Source: Paenibacillus glycanilyticus (GTDB taxonomy: Bacteria > Bacillota > Bacilli > Paenibacillales > Paenibacillaceae). From it: a stretch of DNA of 64,000 nt. Shown piece after piece: positions 1 to 7,582 of the stretch. Positions within the stretch are counted from its first letter, which is position 1. Each line of letters starts with the position of its first letter. The translations under genes were made by a program, and so were the position numbers. The stretch is taken from NCBI RefSeq assembly GCF_023715145.1, contig NZ_JAMBNP010000002.1, forward strand, positions 1 through 64,000, written 5' to 3'. The notes beneath the pieces were generated by a model. That model did no database searches and was not told the DNA's origin. It was given only the letters and a program-made list of their open reading frames with translations.

Positions 1-118
1 CTTCGCCCCATATTCTACATCTTCTACAACCTTATTCCATTCAGCGGTTGTCTGTCACGAAAGAAAAAGGTTCAAAACCTACGAAAACAAGCGAATTTAA
101 GAGAATAACGATTCTCCA

Positions 119-141
119 TAGAGGGAGGATAGTTCCAATAT
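119..141 (+). repeat. single copy of the dispersed palindromic repeat motif
   Basis: The right half of the motif (GGGAGGATAGTTCCAATATG) is readable here and closely matches the copy at 728-751. The left arm is degenerate. It lies 150 bases upstream of the first gene. The rest of 1-284 holds only a 35-codon open frame running in from the window edge (stop at 106-108) that I cannot assign. Confidence 0.5.
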
Positions 142-284
142 GTGGTATTGTAAATTAGACAGATTAATCGAACCTGATTGCTTTTATAAAAGGAGTAGAA
201 GGCGATAAAAGGAGGGACGGCGGTACGAAACTGGCTTCAGTGAGATCGGAAAATCAAAATCAATGATAAAGGGGATAAAATACA

Positions 285-677
285 GTGGATGTGCAAGAAC
301 TATTTATTGCTATTTTGTGTGGTATTTTTGTTTTGGCCGTTGGGATCATATTATATAGAATCCGTCAAAGTAGACAGCGGCAAGCACTGGATCAAATGTA
401 CACAGCGATAGACGCACTGGCTACAGTTGATCTAAGTCTGAGACGATATGTCAACGAAAACCCAGGAAGTAACGTAATAGAGAGTGACATTATTCATTCA
501 GCTTCAAAATACTTGCCTCGGGAAGATGTAGAGTTTTTGAATGCTGTACATATGAAGTCCTCTGATGAAATCCGTCAATTTATAACTAACAGGATTCACC
601 CCCAAGTTTTTAAATTAATTGATACTCGGGATAAATTGCAGCTAAAAGTCCATGGGTCTCGGGGAACTATAGTGTAA
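285..677 (+). CDS. small membrane-anchored protein of unknown function
   Basis: A 130-residue protein with a GTG start, preceded by AAAGGGG at about 269-275. Residues 6-25 form one hydrophobic segment followed by a basic stretch (RIRQSRQRQ), so the protein should be anchored by its N terminus with the rest cytoplasmic. The remainder is helical and charged, with no motif I recognise. The last codons (GSRGTIV and the stop) are formed by the dispersed repeat that begins near 655, so the original C terminus may have been replaced when the repeat arrived. It is the first small gene of the repeat-separated array. The function is unknown; the coding call rests on length, RBS and a credible membrane segment. 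Confidence 0.6.
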   Translation: MDVQELFIAILCGIFVLAVGIILYRIRQSRQRQALDQMYTAIDALATVDLSLRRYVNENPGSNVIESDIIHSASKYLPREDVEFLNAVHMKSSDEIRQFITNRIHPQVFKLIDTRDKLQLKVHGSRGTIV

Positions 678-751
678 CAATGAGACAGCAGCTGGCGTAC
701 AACGATCGGTTGTTTTTTTATAGAACGAAAGGGCAGGATAGTTCCAATATG
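655..751 (+). repeat. paired repeat motif flanking a hairpin (array repeat 1)
   Basis: The left motif (GGGGAACTATAGTGTAAC) and the right motif (AAAGGGCAGGATAGTTCC) bracket a GCAGC/GGTTGTT spacer with a T7 tract. GGAACTAT at the left end is the exact complement of ATAGTTCC at the right end, so the single strand can fold into one long hairpin. The organisation matches 5428-5524 and 1184-1268. Confidence 0.65.
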
Positions 752-812
752 TCGTACAATAATTTGTACTAAACAACTCGATTAGCTAAAATCAAAGGAG
801 AGTATATAAGAA

Positions 813-1150
813 GTGAAAAGAAATAAAATGTATGCAAAATTTGTGGCATTTGCCACGGGAATTTGTTTCATTGTATTAATTTGGCTTTGTTGCTCTCGTT
901 TTCACGGAAGTGAAGATAAAATACAAAGAGCAGCAGTGATGGTAGAAAACTATCTATTAGCAGACACGAAATACACTAATAAAGATATTAATAAAATAGT
1001 GGGAGCATATACTTGGATAAGTAAAGATTGTAAGTACGGGCATTGGTAACATTTACGGACGAACCTTTGACTCAATATAGTTACTCAGTTTGTCCTGGGA
1101 AAGTTATTCAAGATGGTTATATCGGTCAAGATCCAAAACATCTAGAGTAA
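813..1150 (+). pseudogene. DUF3139-family protein, one frameshift
   Basis: A GTG start at 813 follows AAAGGAGA (795-802). The first frame gives a membrane anchor (residues 9-27), a helical linker and a segment with the KDINKIVGAY pattern, then stops at 1047-1049. The next frame, from about 1046 to the stop at 1148-1150, continues with VTFTDEP, a YSYS stretch, KVIQDGYIG and KHLE, which is how I remember DUF3139 proteins ending (beta-strand VxFxDEP, then a short K/Q-G-Y tail and HLE). The two halves join within about 12 bases, so a single small indel explains the break. DUF3139 proteins are short secreted or membrane-anchored proteins of Bacillota with no known role. A sequencing error would give the same picture. 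Confidence 0.6.
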
Positions 1151-1183
1151 ATGAAAATATACTAAAGATGTATACTTGAATCA

Positions 1184-1268
1184 TTCAACTATTGGGAAAT
1201 GATAGTTGAATAGCCAAACTGAATGAAGTGCGCAACTTTGTTACGTTAACGGGCAGGATAGTCCAACC
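1184..1268 (+). repeat. paired repeat motif (array repeat 2)
   Basis: The left copy is a clean imperfect palindrome, TTCAACTAT then TGGGAAATG then ATAGTTGAA (1184-1210). The right copy at 1246-1268 reads GTTAACGGGCAGGATAGTCC. A spacer of about 35 bp separates them. The pair sits 34 bases after the DUF3139 stop and before the next gene. Confidence 0.65.
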
Positions 1269-1316
1269 CCGTCACGAATATTATTGAAAGGAAAATGAGT
1301 TAATGGGAGGAAAAGT

Positions 1317-1736
1317 ATGGGTCCAAGACTTGAAACAAATGGTTTAAACTCCGAGATTGTTTGAGCCTCCGGATGCAAAAACAGTTCATTCCTTAGCTGG
1401 AGACGAAACCGTTGCACGGACAACCTTATCAATTCTTTACCCATACCCTGATGGTGCTGAAGCTTGGATAGAACGTATTTGCAACGCATTCCAGAGGGGG
1501 ATATATATTCATTCGCGATGGTTAAAAAAGAAACTGAAATGCTTATTGATGTGTAAGTTTACGTGTTGCCAAAAGTGAAAAACAGGCGGAGTTAGCCTAC
1601 TGGGTAGGGAATCCTTTTTGGAGGCAAGAGTATGCCACGGAAACTGCAAGGAAGGTAGTTAAATTCGGACTTGACGAGTTGAACTCGTATTTTTGCTGCA
1701 GCAATGAAGAACAATGCAAAAAGGGACACACGCTGA
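1317..1736 (+). pseudogene. RimJ/RimL-type GNAT acetyltransferase, several frameshifts
   Basis: The ATG at 1317 follows GGGAGG (1305-1310). Read across frames, the fragments line up into one ribosomal-protein-type N-acetyltransferase: MGPRLETNGL, then LRLFEPPDAKTVHSLAGD and VARTTLSI with PYPDG (1340-1470), then LRVAKSEKQAELAYWVG and PFWRQEYATE with KVVKFG (1551-1680), then IFAAAMKNNAKRDTR to a stop at 1734-1736. The AYWVG and ATEAA-like blocks are typical of this family's acetyl-CoA binding half. At least three indels interrupt it and the last quarter of the protein is missing or unrecognisable (1737-1867 holds no identifiable sequence). It is a dead gene. Confidence 0.7.
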
Positions 1737-1903
1737 GTTTTTGGCATCCGTGGGCATCTATCAAAACCTTATGCGATCAGTATGAAATTGTTCGTTACAG
1801 GTTTACCTTGCTGGAATATCCTCTCGCCTTCTGTCGGATTCCCGGATCCGCTCGAAAAAGAGCGTGAAGGTCTTTCAATTACTATCCTACGAGGAGGGTT
1901 ATG

Positions 1904-2344
1904 ATGAAAAAGACAATTTTGTTACTTACACTCGTCGTTGTTCTCCTTGGCATTAGCCTCGCTTATTCAATACGATTAAATGTTTTGTACAAAGATGATG
2001 ACTTTCAAGGAATGATTCTTCGGAAAATGGATCAATCTTCTTTGAGTAGAATGAATACACTCTATGAGAGATTTCTAAATCATAAAGATGATTACTTAAT
2101 GATTATAGGTCCTAATATAGATAGTGGGCCAATAATAACGAATATCAATTCAAATGGTAAGGATATTGTATGGATAAATGATACTTCTAGAGATGTATTC
2201 ACAAATGGAAGCGTGGAAGTATATAAGTGTAGACAATTAAACAAATCTGAGGAGAAATCAGGAACTATTTTTTCTGTTTCAAAATGTCAGGGATATTCAG
2301 AAGATGAAATAAAGGGATCGATAGAATTTCCAAAAAGTAAATAA
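1904..2344 (+). CDS. DUF4362-like membrane-anchored protein
   Basis: A 146-residue protein; ATG 1904 is preferred over 1901 because GGAGGG lies at 1893-1898. Residues 2-22 form a signal anchor. The region IGPNIDSGPIIT, a central WINDTSRD, and two cysteines (VYKCRQL and SKCQGY) follow the layout of DUF4362: a beta strand ending in a GD/SGPI turn, a D-x-SRD motif, then a Cys pair that could form an extracellular disulfide. The family is found in Bacillus relatives and has no assigned role. It is a single gene with no partner nearby. The family assignment is from pattern memory. Confidence 0.6.
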   Translation: MKKTILLLTLVVVLLGISLAYSIRLNVLYKDDDFQGMILRKMDQSSLSRMNTLYERFLNHKDDYLMIIGPNIDSGPIITNINSNGKDIVWINDTSRDVFTNGSVEVYKCRQLNKSEEKSGTIFSVSKCQGYSEDEIKGSIEFPKSK

Positions 2345-2468
2345 CAACTTAACTGTCCCAAATATGGTTTTGTCTGTCGAGCGAGGCTATAAGTAAGAAG
2401 GACAATATTATGCTTATAGGTTGAGTGTCACGGAAGCATAGAAAATAAGTATAATGTGAAATGAAGCA

Positions 2469-2492
2469 GGGAGCCGTTCTGACGGCTTCCCC
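2469..2492 (+). terminator. hairpin, likely terminator
   Basis: The stem GGGAGCCGT/ACGGCTTCCC has a four-base loop and a weak T-rich tail. It could end transcription of the DUF4362 gene. Confidence 0.45.
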
Positions 2493-2760
2493 CTTCAAAT
2501 CTTGACTTCTAGTCACCTTTTATGGACATTATTCGGACAACGTACGCCGTCATTCTTCGGATTTGCATCAGTCGTGGCAACGAGACTCCAAGGAAAACAG
2601 TAACAGACTTTTTTAGAGAGTTCTTCCCTAAGGGACCTGAATTTGCACAGTTACCGATCGGAGTTAGCCAGTGCCCTCCACCTCGCCCACAACTGATCCA
2701 AGAGATGTTGCCTAGGTAGTCCTTTCACCAATGGTTGGTGGACAAGGTGTCTTATAAAAT

Positions 2761-2788
2761 AATAAAGCCGCGTAATCGCGGCTTTATT
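2761..2788 (-). terminator. intrinsic terminator of the metalloprotease operon
   Basis: AATAAAGCCGCG and CGCGGCTTTATT form a 12-bp stem with a TAAT loop, ending 4 bases from the stop of the minus-strand gene. A/T tracts on both sides make it usable in both directions. Confidence 0.8.
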
Positions 2789-2791
2789 ACG

Positions 2792-3415
2792 TTATTCGAC
2801 ATCCTTAATTTTTTTCTTTACTTCATCATAAGATTCGTTTTCCAATTCCTTAAATTCTTTTATTTTGTCGAACATAGGTTTGACCTTTTTATCTACATTA
2901 ACTCTTAAGTAAGCTGCACGAGGATGCACGTCTATATACTTGCCTATTGTCTTATTGAAATACAAGTTAAAGATTAGTTCATCTCCGATTTTCAGTTCTG
3001 GACGGAGGCCAATTTCATCTTCCGATATATACATTATAATTTCCTGATTATCAAGCTGGCCTTTTAATACCTCCGACACAGAAATAGTGTAGTTTGTTCC
3101 CGTACGGGTATGAGTTGCCTTTCCACCCTGTGCTTCGGTTGCTGCTCTCTCCGGAGTTCCTTCGATTAGTGGAATTTCTTCTTGAACGTTTTCAATATTA
3201 ATAATTTTCCCTTTGGTAATCAATGCTGAGTGACTAACCAAATCTTTTAAGTCTCTAGGATCTGTGATTTTGATCAATCTGCCGCTAGTGGTTTCCACAA
3301 TATGAGATTCTGCTGGCGGCACTTCCACCGCCGTAGTTTTAATATTTGACAGATCAATGTAACTATAAACAGATATAGCCAATGTTGCACAGGCTATTAA
3401 AATATATTTTTTCAT
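2792..3415 (-). CDS. secreted protein of unknown function
   Basis: A 207-residue protein with an N-terminal hydrophobic segment (residues 3-20) consistent with a signal peptide or anchor; CAC-type RBS complement AAGGAAGGATGAAGAAGG lies directly upstream. The mature part has a beta-rich core (LITKGKIINIE, TNYTISVSEVLKGQ, GDELIFNLYF) and a lysine/glutamate-rich C-terminal helix. The VSEVLKG and GDE patterns resemble OB-like secreted Bacillus proteins whose members report on peptide or metal homeostasis, but I cannot name a family. It lies 21 bases after the metalloprotease gene on the same strand, so the two are probably one operon. An inhibitor or chaperone of the protease is conceivable but is not shown. 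Confidence 0.75.
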   Translation of the reverse strand: MKKYILIACATLAISVYSYIDLSNIKTTAVEVPPAESHIVETTSGRLIKITDPRDLKDLVSHSALITKGKIINIENVQEEIPLIEGTPERAATEAQGGKATHTRTGTNYTISVSEVLKGQLDNQEIIMYISEDEIGLRPELKIGDELIFNLYFNKTIGKYIDVHPRAAYLRVNVDKKVKPMFDKIKEFKELENESYDEVKKKIKDVE

Positions 3416-3436
3416 CCTTCTTCATCCTTCCTTCGT

Positions 3437-4129
3437 TTAATATCCATACATGGTTTTTACATCATTTACCTCATGATTTTGTGGTAGGTAACTTTTTCCT
3501 AAGCTAAAATAATCGTAGCTCATAATTGAAGGGTCTGTACTTGTATTAGCCGGCGAGTATTGAGCTAAGTGAGAATGGCCTAGAGCAAGAATATGTCCCA
3601 TCTCGTGGGTCATAGTAAACCGATAAGTAAATGCGGATGCAGAATTAGGGCTCGGATTTAAGTATATGTTTGCCCCTTTGAGCTGTTTTGTGGAAGCGCT
3701 CGCTGAAGCGTAGGAATTAATAACATAACTATTTGTATCATATAATTCAGTAACTCCCAAAGTTTCCGTGAACGTCCCATCAGGGTACATTGTATCCCAA
3801 TATTGCTGAGATGCAGTGACCATATAAGTATTTGGTGAAGTGCCGGTAGTTACAGTTACAAATTCTGCAGGAGCTGCAGAAGAGTGCCAAGCTGAACGAG
3901 CATCTTCATAATAGGTTGACCAAGATCCTGAAAGACTTTGTTTATCAATTAAGACTTTTAAACGACCAGTGCTCGAGTTTTTTGGAATCCATCTAAGTTT
4001 AATCGTGCTAACGGTAGAGCCGCTTCCTGTAAAATACATTTCGTGGGCAAAAGAATACGTACTTGTTATAAACGCAAAAAGTAAGAAAAATGTCAACGAA
4101 AAAATTAGTTTCTTTTTCAAGATATACAC
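3437..4129 (-). CDS. secreted matrixin-like zinc metalloprotease
   Basis: A 230-residue protein with a signal peptide (residues 1-28, ending near SFA-HE). The zinc site HEMGHILALGHSH at residues 175-187 is a full HExxHxxGxxH metzincin motif, and SIMSYD near residue 203 is the Met-turn. Together these place it in the M10/matrixin type of extracellular proteases. The region before the active site (LRWIPKN through NIYLNP) fits the matrixin fold with no separate propeptide domain, so latency would have to be controlled otherwise. It is first in a two-gene operon with the secreted unknown protein. The ATG follows GAAGGATG. The substrate is unknown. Confidence 0.88.
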   Translation of the reverse strand: MYILKKKLIFSLTFFLLFAFITSTYSFAHEMYFTGSGSTVSTIKLRWIPKNSSTGRLKVLIDKQSLSGSWSTYYEDARSAWHSSAAPAEFVTVTTGTSPNTYMVTASQQYWDTMYPDGTFTETLGVTELYDTNSYVINSYASASASTKQLKGANIYLNPSPNSASAFTYRFTMTHEMGHILALGHSHLAQYSPANTSTDPSIMSYDYFSLGKSYLPQNHEVNDVKTMYGY

Positions 4130-4893
4130 ACATCCTTCGCCTTATAGTTACAAATTGAATGAAATTGAATCAAAAAATACCTTCCAAAGAGGACCTTATT
4201 GTTACAGCTTAAAAATTAGCAAAACAGCAAACCGTTTAATATCTAGTATTCTACCGCAACACCATCCTCCAAATTTTTCAATATTTTCTCTCCCAAATAA
4301 TATAAAAATTTACATATTAATGGATATAGTTCTAAAGATTCAATTTGAATAGATCAAGCTCATTACAGGAGATTTCGAACAGGCGAAAAATTCAAGAAAG
4401 AAACAGGCGACTTAAGAAGAAGCAATCGAATCAATTACAGAATGAAATCGAAGTATGAAAAACTTTATAAACCTTCAGGAAATTCTAAAGATGATATTTC
4501 TAAACTAGCAGAAGTCACTTGTCCCAAAGGCTATGGGAAAACAACTCGCACTAGTAATAAAGGATTTAGTCTTAAGAATGCCGGGCTAGGTACTCTTTTA
4601 TTTGAGGCTTTGGAACTGTCACTGCAATAAAGAGAATACGTAATTCAGGCTCGACGAGGATCTCAAGACGAACGATGGCTACGCAAAGATCGTTCGTGTC
4701 ACTCCTGGCGTCACAGAATCGAAAGAGCATGTATGGTCTTATTCCTATGATGGCCATATAGCGTTGTTTGTCTTGACCACATTGTGGACATTGTCTTAGC
4801 GTCTGAACCGGTAGTAACAGAAATAAAACGGCGCTAAAGGATGTTCAACTACCGGGAGACGTTAGTCCAATAATCAAGTGAGGGGTATCTTTA
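4130..4893. other. 760 bases without a recognisable gene
   Basis: Two open frames have some coding appearance but cannot be assigned: 62 codons at 4442-4630 (KSKYEKLYKPSGNSKDDIS, then GKTTRTSNKGFSLKNAG), and about 47 codons at 4641-4799 (DGYAKIVRVTPGVTESKEHVW). They may be decayed pieces of one or two genes. A repeat motif ends the stretch. Confidence 0.4.
4844..4871 (+). repeat. single repeat motif upstream of the CbrC-like gene
   Basis: TTCAACTACCGGGAGACG followed by TTAGTCCAATAA: the left arm TTCAACTA, GGGAGAC centre and right arm TAGTCCAA match the array consensus in the same polarity. It lies 23 bases before the next start codon. Confidence 0.55.
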
Positions 4894-5423
4894 GTGGAGT
4901 TACCAAAGTTTAAATATAATCCAGAACCTATTAAGCTAGAGGTTATTAGGAAAGAAGAGTCAGTATGTCCTGTTTGTAGTAAAGAAAGAGAATATATCTA
5001 TATTGGACCATTCTATTCAATTGAGGATGTCGAGAATATTTGTCCATGGTGTATAGCTGATGGAAAAGCAGCAGAAAAATATGATGGAGAATTCCAAACT
5101 CTGCTTTTTGTGAGGCGGTAGCAAGTCTTGAATATTTAGATGAATTGGTTCATAGAACTCCTGGTTTTCTTGGATTTCAACAAGAACAATGGCTTTCATG
5201 TTGTGGAGACTTTTGTGCAATTATAGACTATATTAGCTGGAAGCAAATCAAACAGCTTGTTCAGAAATACCCACAACAAGTTCAAGAGGATTACCAACAA
5301 CTATTGAATGAATATGGTATGACTGAGGCAGAATTCAACAATTCTGATTATGATTATATACAAGGCTATCTGTTCCAATGTCTTCATTGTTCAAAGCAAA
5401 GATTTTATACAGATTGTAGTTAA
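4894..5423 (+). pseudogene. CbrC-family protein (UPF0167), single-base deletion
   Basis: The GTG start at 4894 follows TGAGGGG. The first frame begins LPKFKYNPEP, with CPVC (zinc knuckle-like), YIGPFYS and CPWCIADGKAAEKYDGEFQ, all typical of CbrC-like proteins. It then runs out of frame to a stop at 5119-5121. The third frame resumes exactly with SAFCEAVASLEYLDELVHRTPGF, GFQQEQWL, CCGDFCA and a C-terminal CLHC to 5423. Restoring one G before position 5098 gives FQDSAFCEA, so one deleted base explains everything. The intact protein would have about 176 residues. CbrC-family proteins are small cysteine-rich proteins; one is linked to colicin E2 tolerance in E. coli. It may be truly broken or a sequencing error. 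Confidence 0.8.
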
Positions 5424-5427
5424 TCCA

Positions 5428-5524
5428 TTAAGCTATCTGGGAACTATAGCTTAACAATGCAACAGCAGCCGACGTATAACGTTTGGTTGCTTTTTTTATT
5501 GAGCTAAAGGGGAGGTTAGTTGAA
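5428..5524 (+). repeat. paired repeat motif flanking a hairpin (array repeat 3)
   Basis: The left copy is TTAAGCTATC, TGGGAAC, TATAGCTTAA (5429-5455); the right copy is TTGAGCTAAAGGGGAGG then TTAGTTGAA (5499-5524). Between them a CAACAGCAGCC/GGTTGCTTTTTTT spacer can form a terminator-like stem. The order and polarity match 655-751. A further partial copy is visible at 5582-5605. Confidence 0.7.
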
Positions 5525-5591
5525 GATGAGAATGGGGTTTTTCTGTCGCATTTGAATCATATTGCGCAGTAACATCGGAGTATCTGGAACG

Positions 5592-5786
5592 TTAGTGACT
5601 AATATTGAACAAGATGTAAAGGTTTAATACGAGTGCAATTAAACCAATAATCCGACTCATTAGCAGTTCCATATAGCTTGATTCTTTATTTTCTTGTAAC
5701 AGGTAGTTGCGAAGCTTCAAACCGGAGGCTGGGAAAAAAATTATAAAAATTGACAAGACAATAAAAATTGAAGTGAAGATAACCAT
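5592..5786 (-). CDS. small two-helix membrane protein (DUF6199-like)
   Basis: A 64-residue protein with hydrophobic segments at residues 2-20 and 44-61 and a charged loop between them. AAAGGAG lies 10 bases before the ATG. The second helix begins LLMSRIIGLIAL, which resembles the end of small DUF6199-type membrane proteins (a PSxxYxxMxRxxG pattern). The function is unknown. It is one of the few minus-strand genes in the repeat array. Confidence 0.6.
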   Translation of the reverse strand: MVIFTSIFIVLSIFIIFFPASGLKLRNYLLQENKESSYMELLMSRIIGLIALVLNLYILFNISH

Positions 5787-5886
5787 GACAATTCAACTCC
5801 TTTTTAAATAATACGCTTTAATGCTAAACAAGTATCTGGATTTTCTTAATTTTCGACGAAAATGTGCAATAAAAGATAAGATGCTT

Positions 5887-5917
5887 ATTCAACTAATGGG
5901 AAACGCTAGTTTAATAC
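5887..5917 (+). repeat. single repeat motif upstream of the recombinase gene
   Basis: TTATTCAACTAATGGGAAAC then GCTAGTTTAATA. It ends 3 bases before the first in-frame ATG of the recombinase gene and closely matches the copy after that gene at 6866-6897. Confidence 0.65.
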
Positions 5918-5920
5918 ATC

Positions 5921-6829
5921 ATGCAGATTAAAACCTCTCCGGAGAAGCAAACTAGATTTAATAGCTTCAAAAGGAGGTTTTTTTTTATTAACTTAAGTGA
6001 CTTATGGAAGTTGTATGAAGCAGATAAACGTATTCAAGGATTCAGTCCGAAAACACTGAAAGCATACTCGCTTCAACACAAAATGTTGATATTGGAACTA
6101 GGCGACCTGGCTGTAACGGAAGTAACGTTAGCAATGCTGAAGGAGTACTTAGCAAAACAAGCAGACAGATTGAAGCCAAGCAGCCTAGGCCATCGTATTA
6201 GATTTCTTCGATCTCTTTTTCGTTACGCTTATGAAGAAACGTATCTGACCTCGAATCCCTCTCTCAAACTAAGAGAACCAAAATTAGATAAGCGTATCCC
6301 TAAGTTCTTAATTGAGGAAGATGTTATACACTTGAAGATATCATGCCAGTCGCTCAGAGAAAGAGCGCTACTTGAGTTTCTTTACTGTACCGGCTGTCGT
6401 GTCGGGGAGGTGGAGAAGATCAACATCGAGGATATGAACTGGGAGAACTGCTCAGCAATTGTTAATGGCAAGGGATCGAAACAGAGAGAAGTTTACTTTA
6501 CGACAGAGTGCAAGGTATGGTTAAAGAAGTATCTGGCCAGCCGTGAGGATTCATGTAAAGCCTTATTTGTAACCGATACTCGTCCAACTAAACGAATGGC
6601 AATTCCTACGATTAGATGGGCATTAAAACGCCTTGCAGATCGTGGAGAGATTGAAGCAAATGTATACCCTCATCGCTTTAGGCATACCTATGCGTGCCAA
6701 TTACTTGATAATGGTGCCCCTCTGGATTTCATCCAAGGTATGCTCGGCCATGAGAAGGCATCAACGACGCAAATCTACGCACAGCTCCGCGGCGAGCGTA
6801 GGAGAGAGCTTTATAAGCGCTTTTTTTAA
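5921..6829 (+). CDS. tyrosine recombinase/integrase (XerC/D-like)
   Basis: A 302-residue protein with the complete catalytic set: R160 in GCRVGE, K187 in GKGSKQR, H251-x-x-R254 in HRFRHT, H277 in LGHEK and the nucleophile Y286 in IYAQ. Residues about 25-115 form the SAM-like core-binding domain (LYEADKR, SPKTLKAY). It cleaves and rejoins short DNA sites through a 3'-phosphotyrosine link. I see no IntI-specific insertion, so it is not a classical integron integrase. Start: the only canonical start is ATG 5921, which lies in repeat sequence without an RBS; a perfect AAGGAGG (5971-5977) sits 9 bases before ATT 5987, which would give I/M-NLSDLWKLYEADKR, a natural-looking N terminus. Repeat motifs flank the gene on both sides. 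Confidence 0.9.
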   Translation: MQIKTSPEKQTRFNSFKRRFFFINLSDLWKLYEADKRIQGFSPKTLKAYSLQHKMLILELGDLAVTEVTLAMLKEYLAKQADRLKPSSLGHRIRFLRSLFRYAYEETYLTSNPSLKLREPKLDKRIPKFLIEEDVIHLKISCQSLRERALLEFLYCTGCRVGEVEKINIEDMNWENCSAIVNGKGSKQREVYFTTECKVWLKKYLASREDSCKALFVTDTRPTKRMAIPTIRWALKRLADRGEIEANVYPHRFRHTYACQLLDNGAPLDFIQGMLGHEKASTTQIYAQLRGERRRELYKRFF

Positions 6830-6838
6830 TGCCTATTG

Positions 6839-6897
6839 GAGGCGGATCCCATCAATAATCCGCCTCTATTCAACTAAAGGGCAGATTACTTTAATAG
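6839..6897 (+). repeat. hairpin plus repeat motif after the recombinase
   Basis: GAGGCGGAT/ATCCGCCTC forms a 9-bp stem (6839-6867). TATTCAACTAAAGGGCAG then ATTACTTTAATA follows immediately, in array polarity. The hairpin can also end transcription. Confidence 0.6.
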
Positions 6898-6967
6898 ACC
6901 GCAACAAATATAGATGATAAACGTCTAAAATATGGAACTTATTTCTAGTATTCAAAGGGGATACGAA

Positions 6968-7399
6968 ATGTCAAAAAAACCAGTCGGAGCAGCTGCTGTA
7001 ATTATGGATTCAGAAGGGCGAATTCTTCTAGTAAAACATAACTACGGAAAATACAATTGGGAAGTACCAGGAGGGTTATCCGAGCTTAATGAATCCGCAG
7101 AGGAAACTGCAAAACGAGAGGTGTTTGAAGAAACTGGTCTTGAAGTTACCGTCGGTCGCTTAACTGGCGTGTATTATGAACCCACTCACGATATGCATCA
7201 TTTTGCATTCATCTGTAAGGTTGCCGATAATCAGCAACCACAGCCTGATGCTGCAGAGGTAACAGAATGTAAATATTTCAACGTAGATGATTTGCCGAGA
7301 CCGATTAGTGACTTCACAATTGCACGTATACAGCAAGCTTTGAATACTGACAATAATCAATTATTCCATACTATCGGACCAAGACAGTGGTTTGAATAG
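6968..7399 (+). CDS. Nudix hydrolase
   Basis: A 143-residue protein, ATG 6968 with AAAGGGG seven bases upstream; an earlier in-frame ATG at 6932 has no RBS. The Nudix box is complete: GG-x5-E...REVFEETGL, residues about 37-60 (REVFEETGLEV carries the metal-binding glutamates). The N-terminal strand AAAVIMDSEGRILLVKH and the WEVPGG lead-in are standard. It hydrolyses a nucleoside diphosphate linked to some group X; the substrate cannot be read from sequence. The C-terminal GPRQWFE tail is conserved in a Bacillota group of small Nudix proteins. It sits between two repeat copies as a one-gene unit. Confidence 0.9.
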   Translation: MSKKPVGAAAVIMDSEGRILLVKHNYGKYNWEVPGGLSELNESAEETAKREVFEETGLEVTVGRLTGVYYEPTHDMHHFAFICKVADNQQPQPDAAEVTECKYFNVDDLPRPISDFTIARIQQALNTDNNQLFHTIGPRQWFE

Positions 7400-7429
7400 T
7401 CCTAGAGAATTTAACTTAATACGAATTGT

Positions 7430-7543
7430 ACGGCAGCTCACACTCACTGGGCTGCCGTTTTCTAAAATTCACTGTACTATGCGACATTACACTAACGGCT
7501 ACTGCAGCATTTGTTGAATTAAGGGCAGGATAGTCCCAATATA
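7430..7543 (+). repeat. hairpin plus repeat motif (array repeat 4)
   Basis: ACGGCAGC/GCTGCCGT stem at 7430-7458 with T-rich tail, then about 55 bp, then TTGAATTAAGGGCAGG and ATAGTCCCAATATACGG (7513-7543). The motif copy is nearly identical to 728-751. This gives the gene - GGCAGC hairpin - motif order seen elsewhere. Confidence 0.6.
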
Positions 7544-7582
7544 CGGTAATATTATCTCGATGCAGAGCATGGGGGGATATTG

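Larger units (their letters stand above)
2345..2791. other. non-coding stretch with two hairpins
   Basis: No convincing gene. A 65-codon open frame at 2522-2719 lacks an RBS and has no coding character. A possible decayed repeat motif (TAACTGTCCCAAATATGG) lies just after the DUF4362 stop. The two hairpins are listed separately. Confidence 0.5.

Noticed and set aside
119-1268. CRISPR array
   Set aside because: The repeats are irregularly spaced, paired, imperfect palindromes between genes, with no regular spacers and no cas genes.
2522-2719. 65-codon plus-strand frame
   Set aside because: No RBS, no recognisable pattern, proline-rich end of random type.
3969-4352. 127-codon plus-strand frame
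   Set aside because: Overlaps the metalloprotease signal-peptide region on the other strand and has no RBS or coding bias.
5921-6829. Classical integron integrase (IntI)
   Set aside because: No extra helix-strand insertion typical of IntI is visible; it reads as a XerC/D-like recombinase.
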